Source: Bradyrhizobium sp. CCBAU 53338
GTDB taxonomy: Bacteria > Pseudomonadota > Alphaproteobacteria > Rhizobiales > Xanthobacteraceae
DNA: 64,000 nucleotides
NCBI RefSeq assembly: GCF_015291665.1
Contig: NZ_CP030049.1
Coordinates: forward strand, 248,001 to 312,000
Direction: 5' to 3'
Shown here: positions 19,313 to 30,065 of the stretch, piece after piece
Layout of the letters: every line of letters starts with the position of its first letter
Position numbering within the stretch: the stretch's first letter is position 1
The notes under the pieces: model-generated
Told to the model about the DNA's origin: nothing
Seen by the model: only the letters and a program-made list of their open reading frames with translations
Database searches by the model: none
Translations under genes and position numbers: made by a program

Positions 19313-21346
19313 TCAAGTCGCATGCGCCTGATCGCGCAGATCTCCCAGATTGTTGGCGGCGGGACGCAAGCAGATGCGGCGCTTTTCCCACAACTGCCGA
19401 AGTTCAAGGATGATTGCGTCGCGCCGCTCGCCCTTTACGTGAGCGAGAAGCTCGCCGAGGGCGGCGTCCCCTTTGATTCCATGCAGCAACTCGAATAGAT
19501 CGGGCGAGATGCGCACAGCGCCGCCATCGGAGAAGGTGGTATAAGTCTCGCAGACGATCTCCCGACACTCTGCGGTGACGTGATCCGGGGTACGGCGAAG
19601 TGAAGTGTAGGCCGGTAAGGAAACGCGGAGCGCAGCCCAGTCCTCCGGCGTGGCGACGCGCTTCGTGATGAGAAGCGATCCGATCACGAGGGCGTCAAGA
19701 TCTGTCGTAAGGAACGTGACCATTGCGTCGGTAACCGACTGCACGATCGGTTCGACATTGTTGTTGAAAGATGTATTGAGGAGGACAGGGACGCCCGTCC
19801 GCTTGTGGAATTGATTAATCAGCTCCCAGTACCGCGGGTTCGATCTACGTGACACCGTCTGCAGCCGTGCTGTACCATCGACGTGCGTAACCGCACCAAG
19901 CACACTTCGCTTGCAATCACGAACTTGAACGACAAAGTTCATGAACGGAAAAGCTCCCGCGGTCTTAGGAAGATCGAAAAACTCAGCGGCATGTTCCTCC
20001 AATACGGAAGGTGCAAACGGCCGGTAGCCCTCGCGTTTTTTAACGATGGCGTTTATGCGGTCCTTATTCTTTGCTGGTCTGGGGTCAGCAACAATGCTGC
20101 GGTTACCGAGGGCGCGCGGTCCAAATTCGGAGCGGCCTTGGACCCAGCCAACAACCGAACCGTTGGCTATCCATTCAGCTACCACGCTCGCCACGTTCGC
20201 GCTTCTTTGCACGTCGATATGCCCGCGCCATGCAGCAACCTCTCGCTCTACAGCATGGTCATCCCCAAGTGCCGGGCCCCAATAGACATGCTGAAGCCGC
20301 TCACGGGGTGCGGGACGTCCTTGTTCTTCGGAAACCATGAGAGCAGCGCCGAGTGCGCATCCAGCATCGTGCGCCGCGGGCTGCACGAAGATATCATCAA
20401 ATAGTCCTGTATAGAGCAACTTACCGGTCATGGTGCAGTTGTGGGCGACACCACCAGCCAAGCATAGCCGCTTCATGCCGGTCACCTCACGGTAATGCCT
20501 GAGAACATGAAAAACAATACGTTCCAAGGCCTCCTGCAAGGCTGCACTAACATCTTTATGCTCTTGGGTGAACGGCATTCCCTTGCCGCGAACGTGTATG
20601 TCGTGCTCTAACGCCGGAGCGATGTCGTTCAAATGTATCTTGTAGCCACCGTTCTCCTTTAATTCGTAGAATTGCTGAAATAGTTCTCGGAAACGCGAGG
20701 AGTCCCCGTACGGAGCAAGGCCCATAACCTTGTACTCGTCGAACAAGCCATAACCGAGGCACTTGATTGCCTCTAAGTAAAACAATCCGAGGGAACCGTC
20801 CTCTGGGAAGGTATGTAGTTGAGTAAGACGACTTCCCGATCCAATGGCCACCATCCCGGAGAGGAAATCACCGCCGCCGTCGATTGCCAAGACTAGACCT
20901 TCGTCATAGCCGGACACAGCAAAAGCACTTGTTGCATGCGCATGATGGTGACTGACGAATGACAAGCGCGATGGCTCGATCTCTGTATCAAACTCCTGCG
21001 ATAGCATAAGCTGTAGAAGGGTTCTGGCGTCGAGAGGGATGCCACTCTGCGTCTCCGAACCAAACAAAAGCCGAAGCATCGCGTTGCAATAGGACTCGGT
21101 TGCATAGAATGCGATGCGATCGATGTCCTTTAATTGCGCTCCCGCAGCAGCCAGGCAGTAGCGGATGGCCTGGGCGGGAAATTTGTTGGAATGCTTAATT
21201 CGGTTTAGGCGTTCTTCTTCAACCGCGGCTAACACACGCCCGTCACGCACCATGACAGCTGCGCCATCATGCAAGAATGTGTGCGAGAGTGCAGGTCGAT
21301 ATTCATGGACCTTATCCAATCCGCCGCTCAATCCAAGACACAGCAT
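19313..21346 (-). CDS. nolO: NolO, Nod-factor carbamoyltransferase
   Basis: This 677-residue member of the NodU/CmcH carbamoyltransferase family should add a carbamoyl group to the non-reducing sugar of the Nod factor. The start LCLGLSGGLDKVHE is the known NolO beginning. Metal/substrate features include SFVSHHHAHATSAFAVSG, LAIDGGGD, LAGGVAHNC and SEFGPRALGNRS. It is about 110 residues longer than NodU at the C-terminus, as is normal for NolO. GGAGG lies five bases before the ATG at 21346. The gap to nodJ is about 125 bases. Confidence 0.93.
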   Translation of the reverse strand: MLCLGLSGGLDKVHEYRPALSHTFLHDGAAVMVRDGRVLAAVEEERLNRIKHSNKFPAQAIRYCLAAAGAQLKDIDRIAFYATESYCNAMLRLLFGSETQSGIPLDARTLLQLMLSQEFDTEIEPSRLSFVSHHHAHATSAFAVSGYDEGLVLAIDGGGDFLSGMVAIGSGSRLTQLHTFPEDGSLGLFYLEAIKCLGYGLFDEYKVMGLAPYGDSSRFRELFQQFYELKENGGYKIHLNDIAPALEHDIHVRGKGMPFTQEHKDVSAALQEALERIVFHVLRHYREVTGMKRLCLAGGVAHNCTMTGKLLYTGLFDDIFVQPAAHDAGCALGAALMVSEEQGRPAPRERLQHVYWGPALGDDHAVEREVAAWRGHIDVQRSANVASVVAEWIANGSVVGWVQGRSEFGPRALGNRSIVADPRPAKNKDRINAIVKKREGYRPFAPSVLEEHAAEFFDLPKTAGAFPFMNFVVQVRDCKRSVLGAVTHVDGTARLQTVSRRSNPRYWELINQFHKRTGVPVLLNTSFNNNVEPIVQSVTDAMVTFLTTDLDALVIGSLLITKRVATPEDWAALRVSLPAYTSLRRTPDHVTAECREIVCETYTTFSDGGAVRISPDLFELLHGIKGDAALGELLAHVKGERRDAIILELRQLWEKRRICLRPAANNLGDLRDQAHAT

Positions 21347-21485
21347 TCTATCCTCCAGCAAGTGTGGTAGTAATCATGATCTTTAGGGCGGCCGGGTAAT
21401 GAAACGTCCGCGACGTTGAACGCGAATAGGCCGGCAAGCGCAGGCCGAGAAACAGGGTGTGCGTTCATTAAGCGGCTGGGCATCG

Positions 21486-22274
21486 TCAGTGTGATAAGCG
21501 TCGCCGAAATAGCTTTGCCGACAGTAAGAAGAGCAGTACTGCGTAAGCGAAAAGGACACCAACATGCGCGCCGATGCTATCGAGTGGTAGCCCGAGCATT
21601 GCAGGCCGTATTAGCGCAATCGAATGTTCCAAAGGTAACGCGGCTGCAGCCAACTGGAGAGCGGGCGGAAGGTGCGCAACGGGAAAGACTGCCCCGGATA
21701 GGAACACCATAGGGGTCGAGATGAGAGTCTGGTAGAACACAAAATAGTCGTAGCTTGGGGCAATCGCGACAACGACGAGCGCCGCGCTCGCGAACGCAAG
21801 GCCGGTGAGGGCGAGAGCGGGGAAACAATAGAACGTGGATAATAAGGTGCCATAGCCAAGCCCCGTAGCAACAAGCGCGATTCCGGTGCCCGCCAAAGTG
21901 GCCTTGCTTGCTGCCCAAACCAATTCACCGAGGAGGATATCACCCAGCGTGAGCGGAGTGCACATCATTGCGTCCCAGGTTCGTTGGCTGCGCATGCGAG
22001 CGAACGTTCCGTACAGAGTTTCGAAGCTTGCCGCGGTCATAGCGCTGGTTGCCACCATTCCGCCGACCAAGAAATCGACATATGAGTGACCGTCTACATT
22101 GCCGACAATCAGGCCGAGCCCAAAGCCGAGACCCAAGAGGTTGGTCAACGGGTCGGCCAAGTTGCCAAGCAGCGAAGCAGCGGCGGCCTTCCTCCATGCC
22201 AGATAGTTGCGGCGCCACACGCTGATCCAACTGAGTGCGTCCGATGGCAAGGCTGCTTTGGATATCGTCTTCAT
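21486..22274 (-). CDS. nodJ: NodJ, Nod-factor ABC exporter membrane protein
   Basis: The 262-residue ABC-2 type permease has about six hydrophobic helices (for example [16 protein letters not shown] and [13 protein letters not shown]) and the family feature [20 protein letters not shown] in the cytoplasmic coupling region. With NodI it exports lipochitooligosaccharides across the inner membrane. Its start overlaps the nodI stop by four bases (ATGA), indicating translational coupling. Confidence 0.93.
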   Translation of the reverse strand: MKTISKAALPSDALSWISVWRRNYLAWRKAAAASLLGNLADPLTNLLGLGFGLGLIVGNVDGHSYVDFLVGGMVATSAMTAASFETLYGTFARMRSQRTWDAMMCTPLTLGDILLGELVWAASKATLAGTGIALVATGLGYGTLLSTFYCFPALALTGLAFASAALVVVAIAPSYDYFVFYQTLISTPMVFLSGAVFPVAHLPPALQLAAAALPLEHSIALIRPAMLGLPLDSIGAHVGVLFAYAVLLFLLSAKLFRRRLSH

Positions 22275-23185
22275 GCGTCTATCCTGTGTCCCGTCAACCG
22301 CAGGAAGACGTCTTCCAGGTTAGGCGGCCGCTCCAGAAGGCGCAGACCGGTGCATCCACGAAGCCGAAGCCGCACCGCCGCCTGATCCGGCGCGTAGCAA
22401 AACAGCGTCTCTCCCCTCACCTCGATGCGCGAAGCGTGAGGCTCTATTATCGCACGGAGCTCGAGTGGGTTTCCGCCGTAGACCTCGAGGACATCACAGC
22501 CAATCTGAGAGTCGATCAGAGCATTGGGCGCACCCTCGGCGATCTTACGTCCATTCTCTAGCACGCAGAGGCGATCGCAAAGTCGTTCAGCCTCTTCCAT
22601 GAAGTGGGTCGTCAGCAGGATAGTCTTTCCTCGAGCGAGCAGAAGACGCAGGCGTTCCCAAATCAAGTGGCGGGCGTGGGGATCGAGGCTGGTCGTGGGT
22701 TCATCCATGATGAGCAGTTGTGGATCGTTGATCAGGGCACGGGCCAGCACGAGACGTCGCTTCATGCCGCCGGACAGATCCGCGACCCGTGACTCTGCTC
22801 TACCCTCAAGTCGCGCAAATTCGAGCAGCGAAGGCACAGCCTCCTCACTTTCGCGCGTATTCAGTCCAAAGTACCGTCCAAATATGAGGAGATTTTCGCG
22901 CACAGTGAACGCATCCTCGAGATTATCAACTTGTGGGACGACGCCGATGCCCGCGCGCGCCAAACGGGCGCGTGCCGGCACCTGCTCACCCAAAACAGTG
23001 ATCCGGCCGGCATCGGGCGATATGAGGCCGAGGATCATCCGAACGATCGTGCTTTTACCCGCCCCATTTGGACCGAGTAGCCCGAAACACTCTCCCTTAG
23101 CGACGCTAAAGGTCAGACCCCGTACGACGCCTCGATCATGATAAGTCTTTTGGACGTCAGTCAGTTGAATCGCTGGATTGGACAT
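22271..23185 (-). CDS. nodI: NodI, Nod-factor ABC exporter ATPase
   Basis: The 304-residue ATPase has Walker [10 protein letters not shown], the Q-loop VPQVDNLED, the signature LSGGMKRRL, Walker [14 protein letters not shown] and the switch [11 protein letters not shown]. It has a single ABC domain followed by about 75 residues typical of NodI and DrrA-type exporters. The start is eight bases beyond the nodU stop. It pairs with NodJ for Nod-factor export. Confidence 0.95.
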   Translation of the reverse strand: MSNPAIQLTDVQKTYHDRGVVRGLTFSVAKGECFGLLGPNGAGKSTIVRMILGLISPDAGRITVLGEQVPARARLARAGIGVVPQVDNLEDAFTVRENLLIFGRYFGLNTRESEEAVPSLLEFARLEGRAESRVADLSGGMKRRLVLARALINDPQLLIMDEPTTSLDPHARHLIWERLRLLLARGKTILLTTHFMEEAERLCDRLCVLENGRKIAEGAPNALIDSQIGCDVLEVYGGNPLELRAIIEPHASRIEVRGETLFCYAPDQAAVRLRLRGCTGLRLLERPPNLEDVFLRLTGHRIDA

Positions 23186-23193
23186 AGGCTGTC

Positions 23194-24906
23194 TTAGTCA
23201 GTGACCAGAGCGGAATTGGATAATGTCAGACCAGCTTCGACGGATCGTTGCCAGAGAAAGCCGTCGCACCAAACATGGTCGACGCGACCCCAGTCACAAG
23301 CGCTAGCAACATCAGGAAAAAACCCCCGGCCAGGATGGTTGGCGCTCGTGTTGCAGAGCAGCGGAATTCCTGTAAGTTTCTCATACTCGACCAGAAGAGC
23401 AGCGATCTTTTGCGGAGACGTTCGGGAGATTGTTTGCAATCGGGCAGAACCATCCAGGTGCACGATAGCGGGAACTTTTGTCCGCCATTCGCGACGGGTT
23501 TGATGGTCGAAGAGCATGTAAGGATCTGGGCTGCCGGGATCGAAAATTTCAGCAGCCCGGTCCTCGAGGCAAATAGGAGCGACGGGACGAAATCGTTCCC
23601 GTAGCTTGATATCGTTCAGAAGGTCTTTCATCTCCTTGGAGGTTGCAGCCGCAATAATACTGCGGCCGCCGAGTGCTCTGGGTCCGAGCTCCGCGAGGCC
23701 GGTGAGGAACACTACGGGCTTGCCTGTAGCGATGAGAGCCGCAAGCTCTACGATGGTACAGGGCAAAGCCTCCCATTGGCCTGATGGGTTGCTTCCGGTC
23801 AAGGCCGGTCCGCTGTGAACTGACCACTCCAAAGGAGTCAAAGCGTTTGGCTCGGCCATGGCGGCGCAAGCCGCGCCAATTGCTGAGCCGCTATCATTTG
23901 GAAACGGGGGTACCCAAACTGAATCAAACAATCCCGTCGCGCGCAGAGCACTATTCCACTTTATATTAAGTCCACACCCTCCAGCGATGCACAGGTGCCG
24001 TAAGCCCGGAAGACCTGAGTGCCGTAGCAGAGCAAGTCCTATTTCTTGCTCCAGCAGCCGCTCCAGAAAAACGTGAAAAGATGCGAGTACATCTTCGGAA
24101 GGCGTACCGGTGAGCCGACGACCGCATGCCTCGAAAAACCAGTCAGTGGCGGCAAGTAAGGCTTCAGGATCGTTTATGCTGGCACGGTAAGCGCGAGCAC
24201 GCTCGGAAGGACCGGCTAGACACGCTTCATACATCTCTTGAAAGACTGCCAGAATGCCCTCATCGAGAGCGCCTAGCCCGATATACGCCATAAGCTTACC
24301 TGCGACACCAAGATCCCAGCCTGCCCTGCTGGCTTGACGATAGGGCCCGAAGTGCTGCCCAGCGATAGCATAGGCATGGCCGATGAAAGGGAAAAGAGTG
24401 TCGAGGAAGCGGGCTCCGGTCGGATCTACATGATACAGGCGCGGAAAGATGCAGCCGTCCCACACTAAGCACAATGCAGGGGCTCGGGCTTTGGCGAAAG
24501 CACTGGTACAGTAAGCGCCGGCCACGTGGCCGGCTACGTGAGCATAGCTATGATAACGTAAAGGCACCCGATCGAGGACGAGGCCCGACCCGGCATAGGG
24601 CGTGAGGAGCGTGTTTTCGTGGGACTCGATATATGGCGCTCCCTTAATGGTGAGCGGCACCCCTTCACTTAGGACATCAAATTGCGAGTGCGTCAGCCCG
24701 TCCCAGCCGTCGATGACAAATCGGTCAACATCCGTGGGCCTTAAGCCGTGTTCGGCCAGCGCGAGAGTGACTGCGCAGAGGTCGGTGATGGCTTGATAGC
24801 GTGGATTATTGGCTCTCTTTTCTTGCTCTATGCAGAAGAGCAAGCGCCCATCTTCCACAACGGCAACCGCTCCGTCATGTGTCAGCTTGATTCCACAGAT
24901 TCGCAT
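23194..24906 (-). CDS. nodU: NodU, Nod-factor 6-O-carbamoyltransferase
   Basis: The 570-residue enzyme transfers carbamoyl from carbamoyl phosphate to O-6 of the non-reducing glucosamine. It begins [20 protein letters not shown], as in known NodU. The [10 protein letters not shown] histidine motif, LCLVWDG and [14 protein letters not shown] are conserved with NolO in this window. The ATG at 24906 has GGAG five bases upstream; the frame also has a GTG at 24912. It follows nodS by 30 bases. Confidence 0.94.
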   Translation of the reverse strand: MRICGIKLTHDGAVAVVEDGRLLFCIEQEKRANNPRYQAITDLCAVTLALAEHGLRPTDVDRFVIDGWDGLTHSQFDVLSEGVPLTIKGAPYIESHENTLLTPYAGSGLVLDRVPLRYHSYAHVAGHVAGAYCTSAFAKARAPALCLVWDGCIFPRLYHVDPTGARFLDTLFPFIGHAYAIAGQHFGPYRQASRAGWDLGVAGKLMAYIGLGALDEGILAVFQEMYEACLAGPSERARAYRASINDPEALLAATDWFFEACGRRLTGTPSEDVLASFHVFLERLLEQEIGLALLRHSGLPGLRHLCIAGGCGLNIKWNSALRATGLFDSVWVPPFPNDSGSAIGAACAAMAEPNALTPLEWSVHSGPALTGSNPSGQWEALPCTIVELAALIATGKPVVFLTGLAELGPRALGGRSIIAAATSKEMKDLLNDIKLRERFRPVAPICLEDRAAEIFDPGSPDPYMLFDHQTRREWRTKVPAIVHLDGSARLQTISRTSPQKIAALLVEYEKLTGIPLLCNTSANHPGRGFFPDVASACDWGRVDHVWCDGFLWQRSVEAGLTLSNSALVTD

Positions 24907-24936
24907 AGTCACTCCGTGTTCGCCGCAGCGAATGCA

Positions 24937-25545
24937 CTAGTCTGGCAAGTTCGACTTAGTGCGAAAAGACGCAATCAAACAATCTTCGTCGATGCTCGCG
25001 CCACGGCATTGTACGCGCTCAGTCTCGACCAGATGTTCATTCAAAACATCAAGCATTGTTTCGGCACCCGCAGGATGCCCCCAACGCTGACAAGAGGCGT
25101 CACGCGCTGATCCGAAAACGAGCCGTCCGCTGGGCGCCAGCATTCGCGTGAGCTTCTCGATGGCGTCACCCATCTGGCCGGTATCTTCAAGATAATAAAG
25201 CACTTCCGCCACCACGATCAGGTCGAATGGATTAGTTGCGTTGAGGTCCCGCACGTCAGAGATGTGCCAGGCGATATGAGGCCATTGAGCTTGCTCCCTT
25301 GCTCGAGTGATCGCACGCGGCAGAACGTCGATTGCTACGAGTTGCTGGCAGTGGGGCGCCAGCTTTGCCGTGAAGACGCCCGCTGCGCAACCCACCTCAA
25401 GCGCGTTACCGACCGCGCCTTCCGCGAGGCACAGACGGAGCAAGTGCGCGTGGCGCTCTTGCTCGAATGGGTTCGCGTTGAGCCGCCACGGGTCGTCCGC
25501 CTCCATCTCCCGCTCGAGCAAGCGCAGTACCTTATCGAATGTCAT
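24937..25545 (-). CDS. nodS: NodS, SAM-dependent N-methyltransferase
   Basis: NodS methylates the free amino group of the de-N-acetylated chitooligosaccharide. The 202-residue protein has the SAM-binding motif LEVGCAAGVFTAKLA followed by the acidic residue in VAIDV, and the DLIVVAEVLYYLED segment typical of NodS. A strong ribosome site (AAGGAAGG) precedes the ATG. It lies between nodC (80-base gap) and nodU. Confidence 0.94.
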   Translation of the reverse strand: MTFDKVLRLLEREMEADDPWRLNANPFEQERHAHLLRLCLAEGAVGNALEVGCAAGVFTAKLAPHCQQLVAIDVLPRAITRAREQAQWPHIAWHISDVRDLNATNPFDLIVVAEVLYYLEDTGQMGDAIEKLTRMLAPSGRLVFGSARDASCQRWGHPAGAETMLDVLNEHLVETERVQCRGASIDEDCLIASFRTKSNLPD

Positions 25546-25625
25546 TCACCCTTCCTTACTTTAGTGCGCTTGTTTTCGCCGCGTTTGAGCGCGGTCCTAG
25601 ATCACAGGCCGAGCGTTGGAGCGCC

Positions 25626-26936
25626 TTAACGGGTGGTCCCCTCCCCGGTGACCGCCAGCGCTGCCGGCTGTCGCCGAGCGGCATCATGGTGACAGGCGTC
25701 ACGTTCGTGGATCGTTTCCGGAGCCCCGCAGAGTGATGCCGGAGGCGTCGTACGGGAGAGCCAGTTACTGTTATCCAATGTACACAATGCATAGGCTTTC
25801 AAGGGAAGCACTAGGAACAGATTGATTGGCGTGTGCAACGCGAAGCCAAGAAATCGCACCTCACGAGCACGAATCGCCGCTGTGGTGCACCGCATCAGCG
25901 TTAGCGATGAAATAGCAACGATCGTCAACCATGGTATGGTGTGCGTGGTCGCAAGCTGAGCGAGCCCGGTCATTATGGACAGAGCCAAAAGAAGAGGGCC
26001 AAGGTTCTGTCCGATAACATCTAATGTGAGATAGCCATTAAGATGAGGCAGCAGCCGCAGTGCTAGCAGCGTGTCGCGGAACGTACTGCGTGCCCAGCGT
26101 AGTTGTTGACGCAAATAAGGTCCGAGCCTGTCGGGAACGACGGTTGCGGCTATCGCATCTGGAACGTATTCAGTTCGAAACCCTGCCTGCAGCATAAGTA
26201 TTGTGAGGTGACGATCCTCGCCGAAATCACTGGGCTTCCCGCGGAAATATTGCGTTTCATACTTGTCGAGCAGCGATGTAAGAGCCGAACGGCGATACAT
26301 GGCGCAGGGTCCGCAGCAGCACATAACAGCACCGAAGCTGGCTTGTGCAGCGCGTTCTTCGTTACAAGCAAGCCAGTACTCCATGTCGATGAGCCGCGTG
26401 AGCCAAGTGCGATCCCGATTGGTCGCGACCAGATGGCCCATAGCGGCACCAACTTCCGGCTCGTGCATGCTAGCTGCTAGTTTTGTGACGACATCGACTG
26501 CGAGCGTCGTATCAGAGTCGACGTTGAGAACCAGGTCTCCAGATGACTGCCGGATGGCACAAATCTGCGCCTTCCTCTTGCCTACGTTCTTTCGCAGAAT
26601 GATAAAGCGAAATCGTGTATCTTGCGCGTAAGCGTCGTGGACAGCTTTGACAGCAGCGAGGTTTTGAGAGCCATCGTCAACGACATAGACGCGCAGTCGT
26701 CCAGTAAAATCCTGGGCGGCAATCGAGCCTAAGCACGCCGACAGGGTGTCTGGCGTTTCATTGTAGCAAGGAACGATAACGTCGACACTGGGCATCGTTT
26801 CGTGATCGACGTCCGTGAGTGGCGGCGATGAGGCCCGGCTCTTTATTGCATAGATCATTTGAGCGCTCTTATAAAACGCTGAAAGGATTGTGTATGATCC
26901 AATCGCGGCAGTGCTGGCGGTCACAAGCAGGCTCAT
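25626..26936 (-). CDS. nodC: NodC, N-acetylglucosaminyltransferase (chitin oligomer synthase)
   Basis: NodC polymerises UDP-N-acetylglucosamine into the Nod-factor backbone at the inner membrane. From the ATG at 26936 it has 436 residues. It has an N-terminal helix (SLLVTASTAAIGSYTILSAF), the GT2 motifs VDDGSQN, NVDSDT and SDFGEDRHL, the processivity motif QQLRWARST, and C-terminal membrane helices. The C-terminus after SNWLSR is short (about 40 residues) compared with the longer tail I recall for B. japonicum NodC. The start lies seven bases after the nodB stop. Confidence 0.95.
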   Translation of the reverse strand: MSLLVTASTAAIGSYTILSAFYKSAQMIYAIKSRASSPPLTDVDHETMPSVDVIVPCYNETPDTLSACLGSIAAQDFTGRLRVYVVDDGSQNLAAVKAVHDAYAQDTRFRFIILRKNVGKRKAQICAIRQSSGDLVLNVDSDTTLAVDVVTKLAASMHEPEVGAAMGHLVATNRDRTWLTRLIDMEYWLACNEERAAQASFGAVMCCCGPCAMYRRSALTSLLDKYETQYFRGKPSDFGEDRHLTILMLQAGFRTEYVPDAIAATVVPDRLGPYLRQQLRWARSTFRDTLLALRLLPHLNGYLTLDVIGQNLGPLLLALSIMTGLAQLATTHTIPWLTIVAISSLTLMRCTTAAIRAREVRFLGFALHTPINLFLVLPLKAYALCTLDNSNWLSRTTPPASLCGAPETIHERDACHHDAARRQPAALAVTGEGTTR

Positions 26937-26943
26937 TCTGGTC

Positions 26944-27588
26944 TCAGTGAAAGTGAGGAATGGGACGAATTGCAAAGCCGCGACTGTGCAATGCGGGAAT
27001 TAGCTGGCTGACGGCGCATACTGTCTGATCGCGCAGCCTTTGATCATGACCCCAATTGCGTTCATCGGGAGGGCAGCCATCGTGCAAAAGAACAATGGCT
27101 CCAGGTTGGATGGAGCTCAGTACCGCGCTGACGATCGCATCCGCACCAGGCCGAGACCAGTCGCGAGGGTCTACAGACCAGTGAAGTGCGCCGAGCCCAG
27201 CGCTCGCGGCGCAGGAGAGCACATGTTCGGTCCAGAGCCCATATGGCGCACGCACATGTCGGAGCCGAGCCTCCGGGCAAGCCGACTTAATGGCACAGTT
27301 CGCGTGTGCAATCTCCGACGCGACTTTCGTTGGCTCGCATTTCGAGAGATCGGGATGGTTCATGGTGTGGTTTGCGAGTTCGTGTCCGTCGGAAACTATC
27401 CTGCGCGTAATGTGCGGATGTTCTGCTGCATATCTGCCGATGACGCAGAACGTCGCCGGCACGTTATGTTGGGAGAGGATGTCTAAGATGTGCGGGGTAT
27501 AAAAAGAGTGCGGCCCGTCGTCGAACGTCAAGTGGACGCTTGGTGAGTCAGCATACTGCCTGCCATCGCCAACGCTTGTTAAGTGCAT
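26944..27588 (-). CDS. nodB: NodB, chitooligosaccharide deacetylase
   Basis: NodB removes the acetyl group from the non-reducing end so NodA can acylate it. The polysaccharide-deacetylase domain has LTFDDGPHSFYTP (catalytic Asp), the zinc pair in HELANHTMNHPDLS, RHVRAPYGLWTE, HWSVDPRDWSRPG and IVLLHDG. The ATG at 27588 gives 214 residues; a GTG at 27603 overlaps the nodA stop and would add five. Confidence 0.95.
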   Translation of the reverse strand: MHLTSVGDGRQYADSPSVHLTFDDGPHSFYTPHILDILSQHNVPATFCVIGRYAAEHPHITRRIVSDGHELANHTMNHPDLSKCEPTKVASEIAHANCAIKSACPEARLRHVRAPYGLWTEHVLSCAASAGLGALHWSVDPRDWSRPGADAIVSAVLSSIQPGAIVLLHDGCPPDERNWGHDQRLRDQTVCAVSQLIPALHSRGFAIRPIPHFH

Positions 27589-27599
27589 AGAGAGGCCTG

Positions 27600-28193
27600 T
27601 CACAGTTCGGGCCCGTTTCGCTCAATTGTCGTTCCGGGCGGCCATTCGCTCAACGGCTTTCCGACAGGCAAAACGACGAGAAGAGCGTCGTCTGTTCGCG
27701 TGGGCGGCAAAGCAGGATAGACCTCCGCCAGCGTAGAACGGACGCGTATACCCGGAATGATCGAGGCCAGCCCTGGGCGATCGAGCAACCTCGTGATGTG
27801 CGTTTTGAGCGCATGACGGACTGTGCCAAATCCGAAAGGAACGCCCATCAGGTGTAGTGTAGGATACATTGCGCGTACAGAGTGTGGCACTCCCAGACCC
27901 TCTAGGTCGGGGCGTACCGCGTACAATCCGAGTTCGGCCACCAACACGTCGGCATCGCCGACCTTGATGAACCGTCGCAGCGCGCCAAGATGAGCCGCAA
28001 CGCCCCTGCTGTCGTAGCCGACACATCGGAGCTCGGGCCTCGCACCCGCCCAGCTCCGATAGCCCTCAAAGGGACGTGCATTGAACGTTCCGGTCGGTCC
28101 GTAAGCCGCTCGTAAGAATGCCGAGAGCTGGATATGATCCGATAGCTCCAACTCATTCTCCCAGCACGTCCGCCACTGTATTGGGGGGCGCAT
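27600..28193 (-). CDS. nodA: NodA, N-acyltransferase of Nod factors
   Basis: NodA attaches the fatty acyl chain to the deacetylated oligosaccharide. The 197-residue length matches other NodA proteins when the ATG at 28193 is used; TAGGAGA lies eight bases upstream. The frame is open 48 codons further but that part is not NodA-like. Diagnostic segments are [63 protein letters not shown] and the C-terminal ERNGPEL. The stop overlaps a possible nodB GTG. Confidence 0.96.
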   Translation of the reverse strand: MRPPIQWRTCWENELELSDHIQLSAFLRAAYGPTGTFNARPFEGYRSWAGARPELRCVGYDSRGVAAHLGALRRFIKVGDADVLVAELGLYAVRPDLEGLGVPHSVRAMYPTLHLMGVPFGFGTVRHALKTHITRLLDRPGLASIIPGIRVRSTLAEVYPALPPTRTDDALLVVLPVGKPLSEWPPGTTIERNGPEL

Positions 28194-28493
28194 CGACCCA
28201 TCTCCTACGTTTGGCTTCATTGCCGTGTATGCATGAGGTGAGGCGCTACAGCAGGGTGCGCACGGAATCGAGCGCACGGGGCTGCTGCAGGCGCTCTCCT
28301 GCGGTTCGGCGAAGAACGACTTGGGAATGCGGCGCAATGCGTAGCAGGCCGCGGGAGCCCTACAGGAATCCTGCTAGAAAGAAGGTGGGTGCGGTCAGGT
28401 TGTACAATATACGATGGTATATCGGCGTCCTTTCGCGGACATATCGGCGTCCTGCGAGTTGCGAGACAAAGCACCTCTGATGTATTACTCGCC

Positions 28494-28724
28494 TTAAAGA
28501 TGTTTGATGGGGTGATCGAGGTGGTTTGAATGTGTGAACTGGTACGGGCTACTAATGTAAGACATGGCGCGCTCGAACTGGGATAGCGCCTGTTGCTGTT
28601 TGCAAGGGGCACGCATGGTGGTGTCGATTGGATGGGGCGCGCTGTCCGATTGATCGTTGTAAAGAGCCCATTGCCGCTTGATAACTGGGTCGCGAGACCA
28701 AGGGGTCTGCAGGGCTGAGACCAT
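28494..28724 (-). CDS. Small ORF between nod box and nodA (NodK/NodY position)
   Basis: A 76-codon frame (start VSALQTPWSRDPVIKRQW) lies between the nod box and nodA, exactly where Bradyrhizobium strains carry nodK or nodY. It is polar, without signal peptide or membrane segment. TTGAAG precedes the ATG by seven bases. NodK and NodY have no known biochemical role and, as I recall, are longer, so this may be a shortened form. Identity rests mainly on position. Confidence 0.4.
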   Translation of the reverse strand: MVSALQTPWSRDPVIKRQWALYNDQSDSAPHPIDTTMRAPCKQQQALSQFERAMSYISSPYQFTHSNHLDHPIKHL

Positions 28725-28865
28725 ATGTGAGCTTCAAGAAATGCCTGGGGCGGTGTCGCTATGATTCGCGGTTCACTATGTTCAATGCGCAGCGCCACGA
28801 TCGTGGTCTCCAAAATCTAACGTGTTGCGTCGGACACGTCACTTTTATTCCATCGTGGCGCGCGC

Positions 28866-28913
28866 GGGTAAAATCGATTGTTTAGATGAGTTACATCTAC
28901 ACTGCGGATGAAT
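28866..28913 (-). promoter_or_regulatory. nod box of the nodA operon
   Basis: On the minus strand the site reads ATTCATCCGCAGTGTAGATG, six bases, then ATCTAAACAATCGATTTTAC. The 3' half matches the consensus ATC-N-AAACAATCGATTTTACC almost perfectly. It lies in the divergent space between nodD and the nod operon, 140 bases ahead of the small ORF at 28724 and directed toward nodA. NodD bound here would activate the operon. Confidence 0.93.
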
Positions 28914-28918
28914 GAACA

Positions 28919-29860
28919 ATGCGGTTTCGTGGCCTAGATCTAAATCTGCTCGTCGCTCTTGATGCCCTGATAGCAGAGCGTAACTTGACGGCAGCAGCAC
29001 GCAGCATCAACTTGAGCCAGCCCGCAATGAGTGCGGCGGTCGCCCGCCTGCGTGCGTATTTCAAGGACGAGTTGTTCACGATGAGCGGCCGTGAACTTGT
29101 CCTGACCCCACGCGCAGAGGCTCTCGCCTCACCTACTCGCGAAGCGTTACTGCACATTCAGCTTTCCATCACGTCTCGCGAGCCCTTTAGGCCGGACGAA
29201 TCAAATCGCCGTTTTCGCCTTTGCATGTCCGATTTCGCGGCTATCGTGCTTATTCGCAAGGTGATTGAGCGCGTCGCGCGAGAGGCGCCCGGCATCAAAT
29301 TCGAGCTGATGCCACTGGCCGATCCATTCGACCACCCCCTTCAGCGGGGTGCGGTCGACTTTATCATTCTTCCCGACGTGTACACGACGGATGAGCATCC
29401 GAAGGCCACGCTATTTGATGAGACGCTGGTTTGCGTGGGCTGCCGTTCCAACAAGCGATTGGCGCGACCGCTGACGTTCTCAAGCTACATGTCCATGGGG
29501 CACGTTGCTGTCCGGTTCGGCCGTTCTCGCGTCCCGTCAATCGACGAATGGTTCATGCAGGAGCATCGAGTTAAGCGGCGCGTGGAGGTCGTGGTTCAGG
29601 GCTTCAGCATGATGCCCCACATGCTCGTCGGGACGAACCGGGTAGCGACCATGCCGGCAACGTTGGTGCGGCATTTCGCAAAATCGCTACCCTTGCGCGT
29701 TGCAAAGCTTCCCCTGCCGTTGCCTGGCTTTACGGAGACGCTGCAATGGCCTGCACTGCACAACAATGAGCCTGCAAGCAAGTGGATGCGCCAGGTCTTG
29801 CTTGAGGAAGCCGCTCGCCTCGGTTCGTCACAGGAGGAACCAAGCCTGGCTCCTGAGTAG
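28919..29860 (+). CDS. nodD: NodD, LysR-family regulator of nodulation genes
   Basis: The 313-residue LysR-type protein binds nod boxes and activates nod genes with plant flavonoids. The N-terminus [18 protein letters not shown] with the helix-turn-helix [26 protein letters not shown] is characteristic of NodD. The ligand-binding domain includes [15 protein letters not shown] and the conserved [19 protein letters not shown]. It is divergent from the nod operon, with the nod box ending six bases before its start, so it could also repress itself. It is likely the nodD1 copy; no nodD2 is seen in the window. Confidence 0.95.
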   Translation: MRFRGLDLNLLVALDALIAERNLTAAARSINLSQPAMSAAVARLRAYFKDELFTMSGRELVLTPRAEALASPTREALLHIQLSITSREPFRPDESNRRFRLCMSDFAAIVLIRKVIERVAREAPGIKFELMPLADPFDHPLQRGAVDFIILPDVYTTDEHPKATLFDETLVCVGCRSNKRLARPLTFSSYMSMGHVAVRFGRSRVPSIDEWFMQEHRVKRRVEVVVQGFSMMPHMLVGTNRVATMPATLVRHFAKSLPLRVAKLPLPLPGFTETLQWPALHNNEPASKWMRQVLLEEAARLGSSQEEPSLAPE

Positions 29861-30065
29861 CGCGTCCCCCAATTGGGGCCGTTCAGACGCGGCGGAGCAT
29901 GTCGCGCTAAGCCTTCAATTACTGGCCTCCACGTGACACGGGTTGGCCGCAGCAAATGACCCGCATGCCCTTGTTGGTCGTCGGAAACGGTGTCGCGCAG
30001 CGGCGTCCAGACAGGCGACGGCCCCACTCTGATTGCCGCCGAGCGCGCCGTTCGAGCAGAGGTAC

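Noticed and set aside
28217-28813. 198-codon minus-strand frame over the nodA leader
   Set aside because: It overlaps the nodA start and the small NodK-position ORF in another frame; its Pro/Ser/Arg-rich content suggests a shadow.
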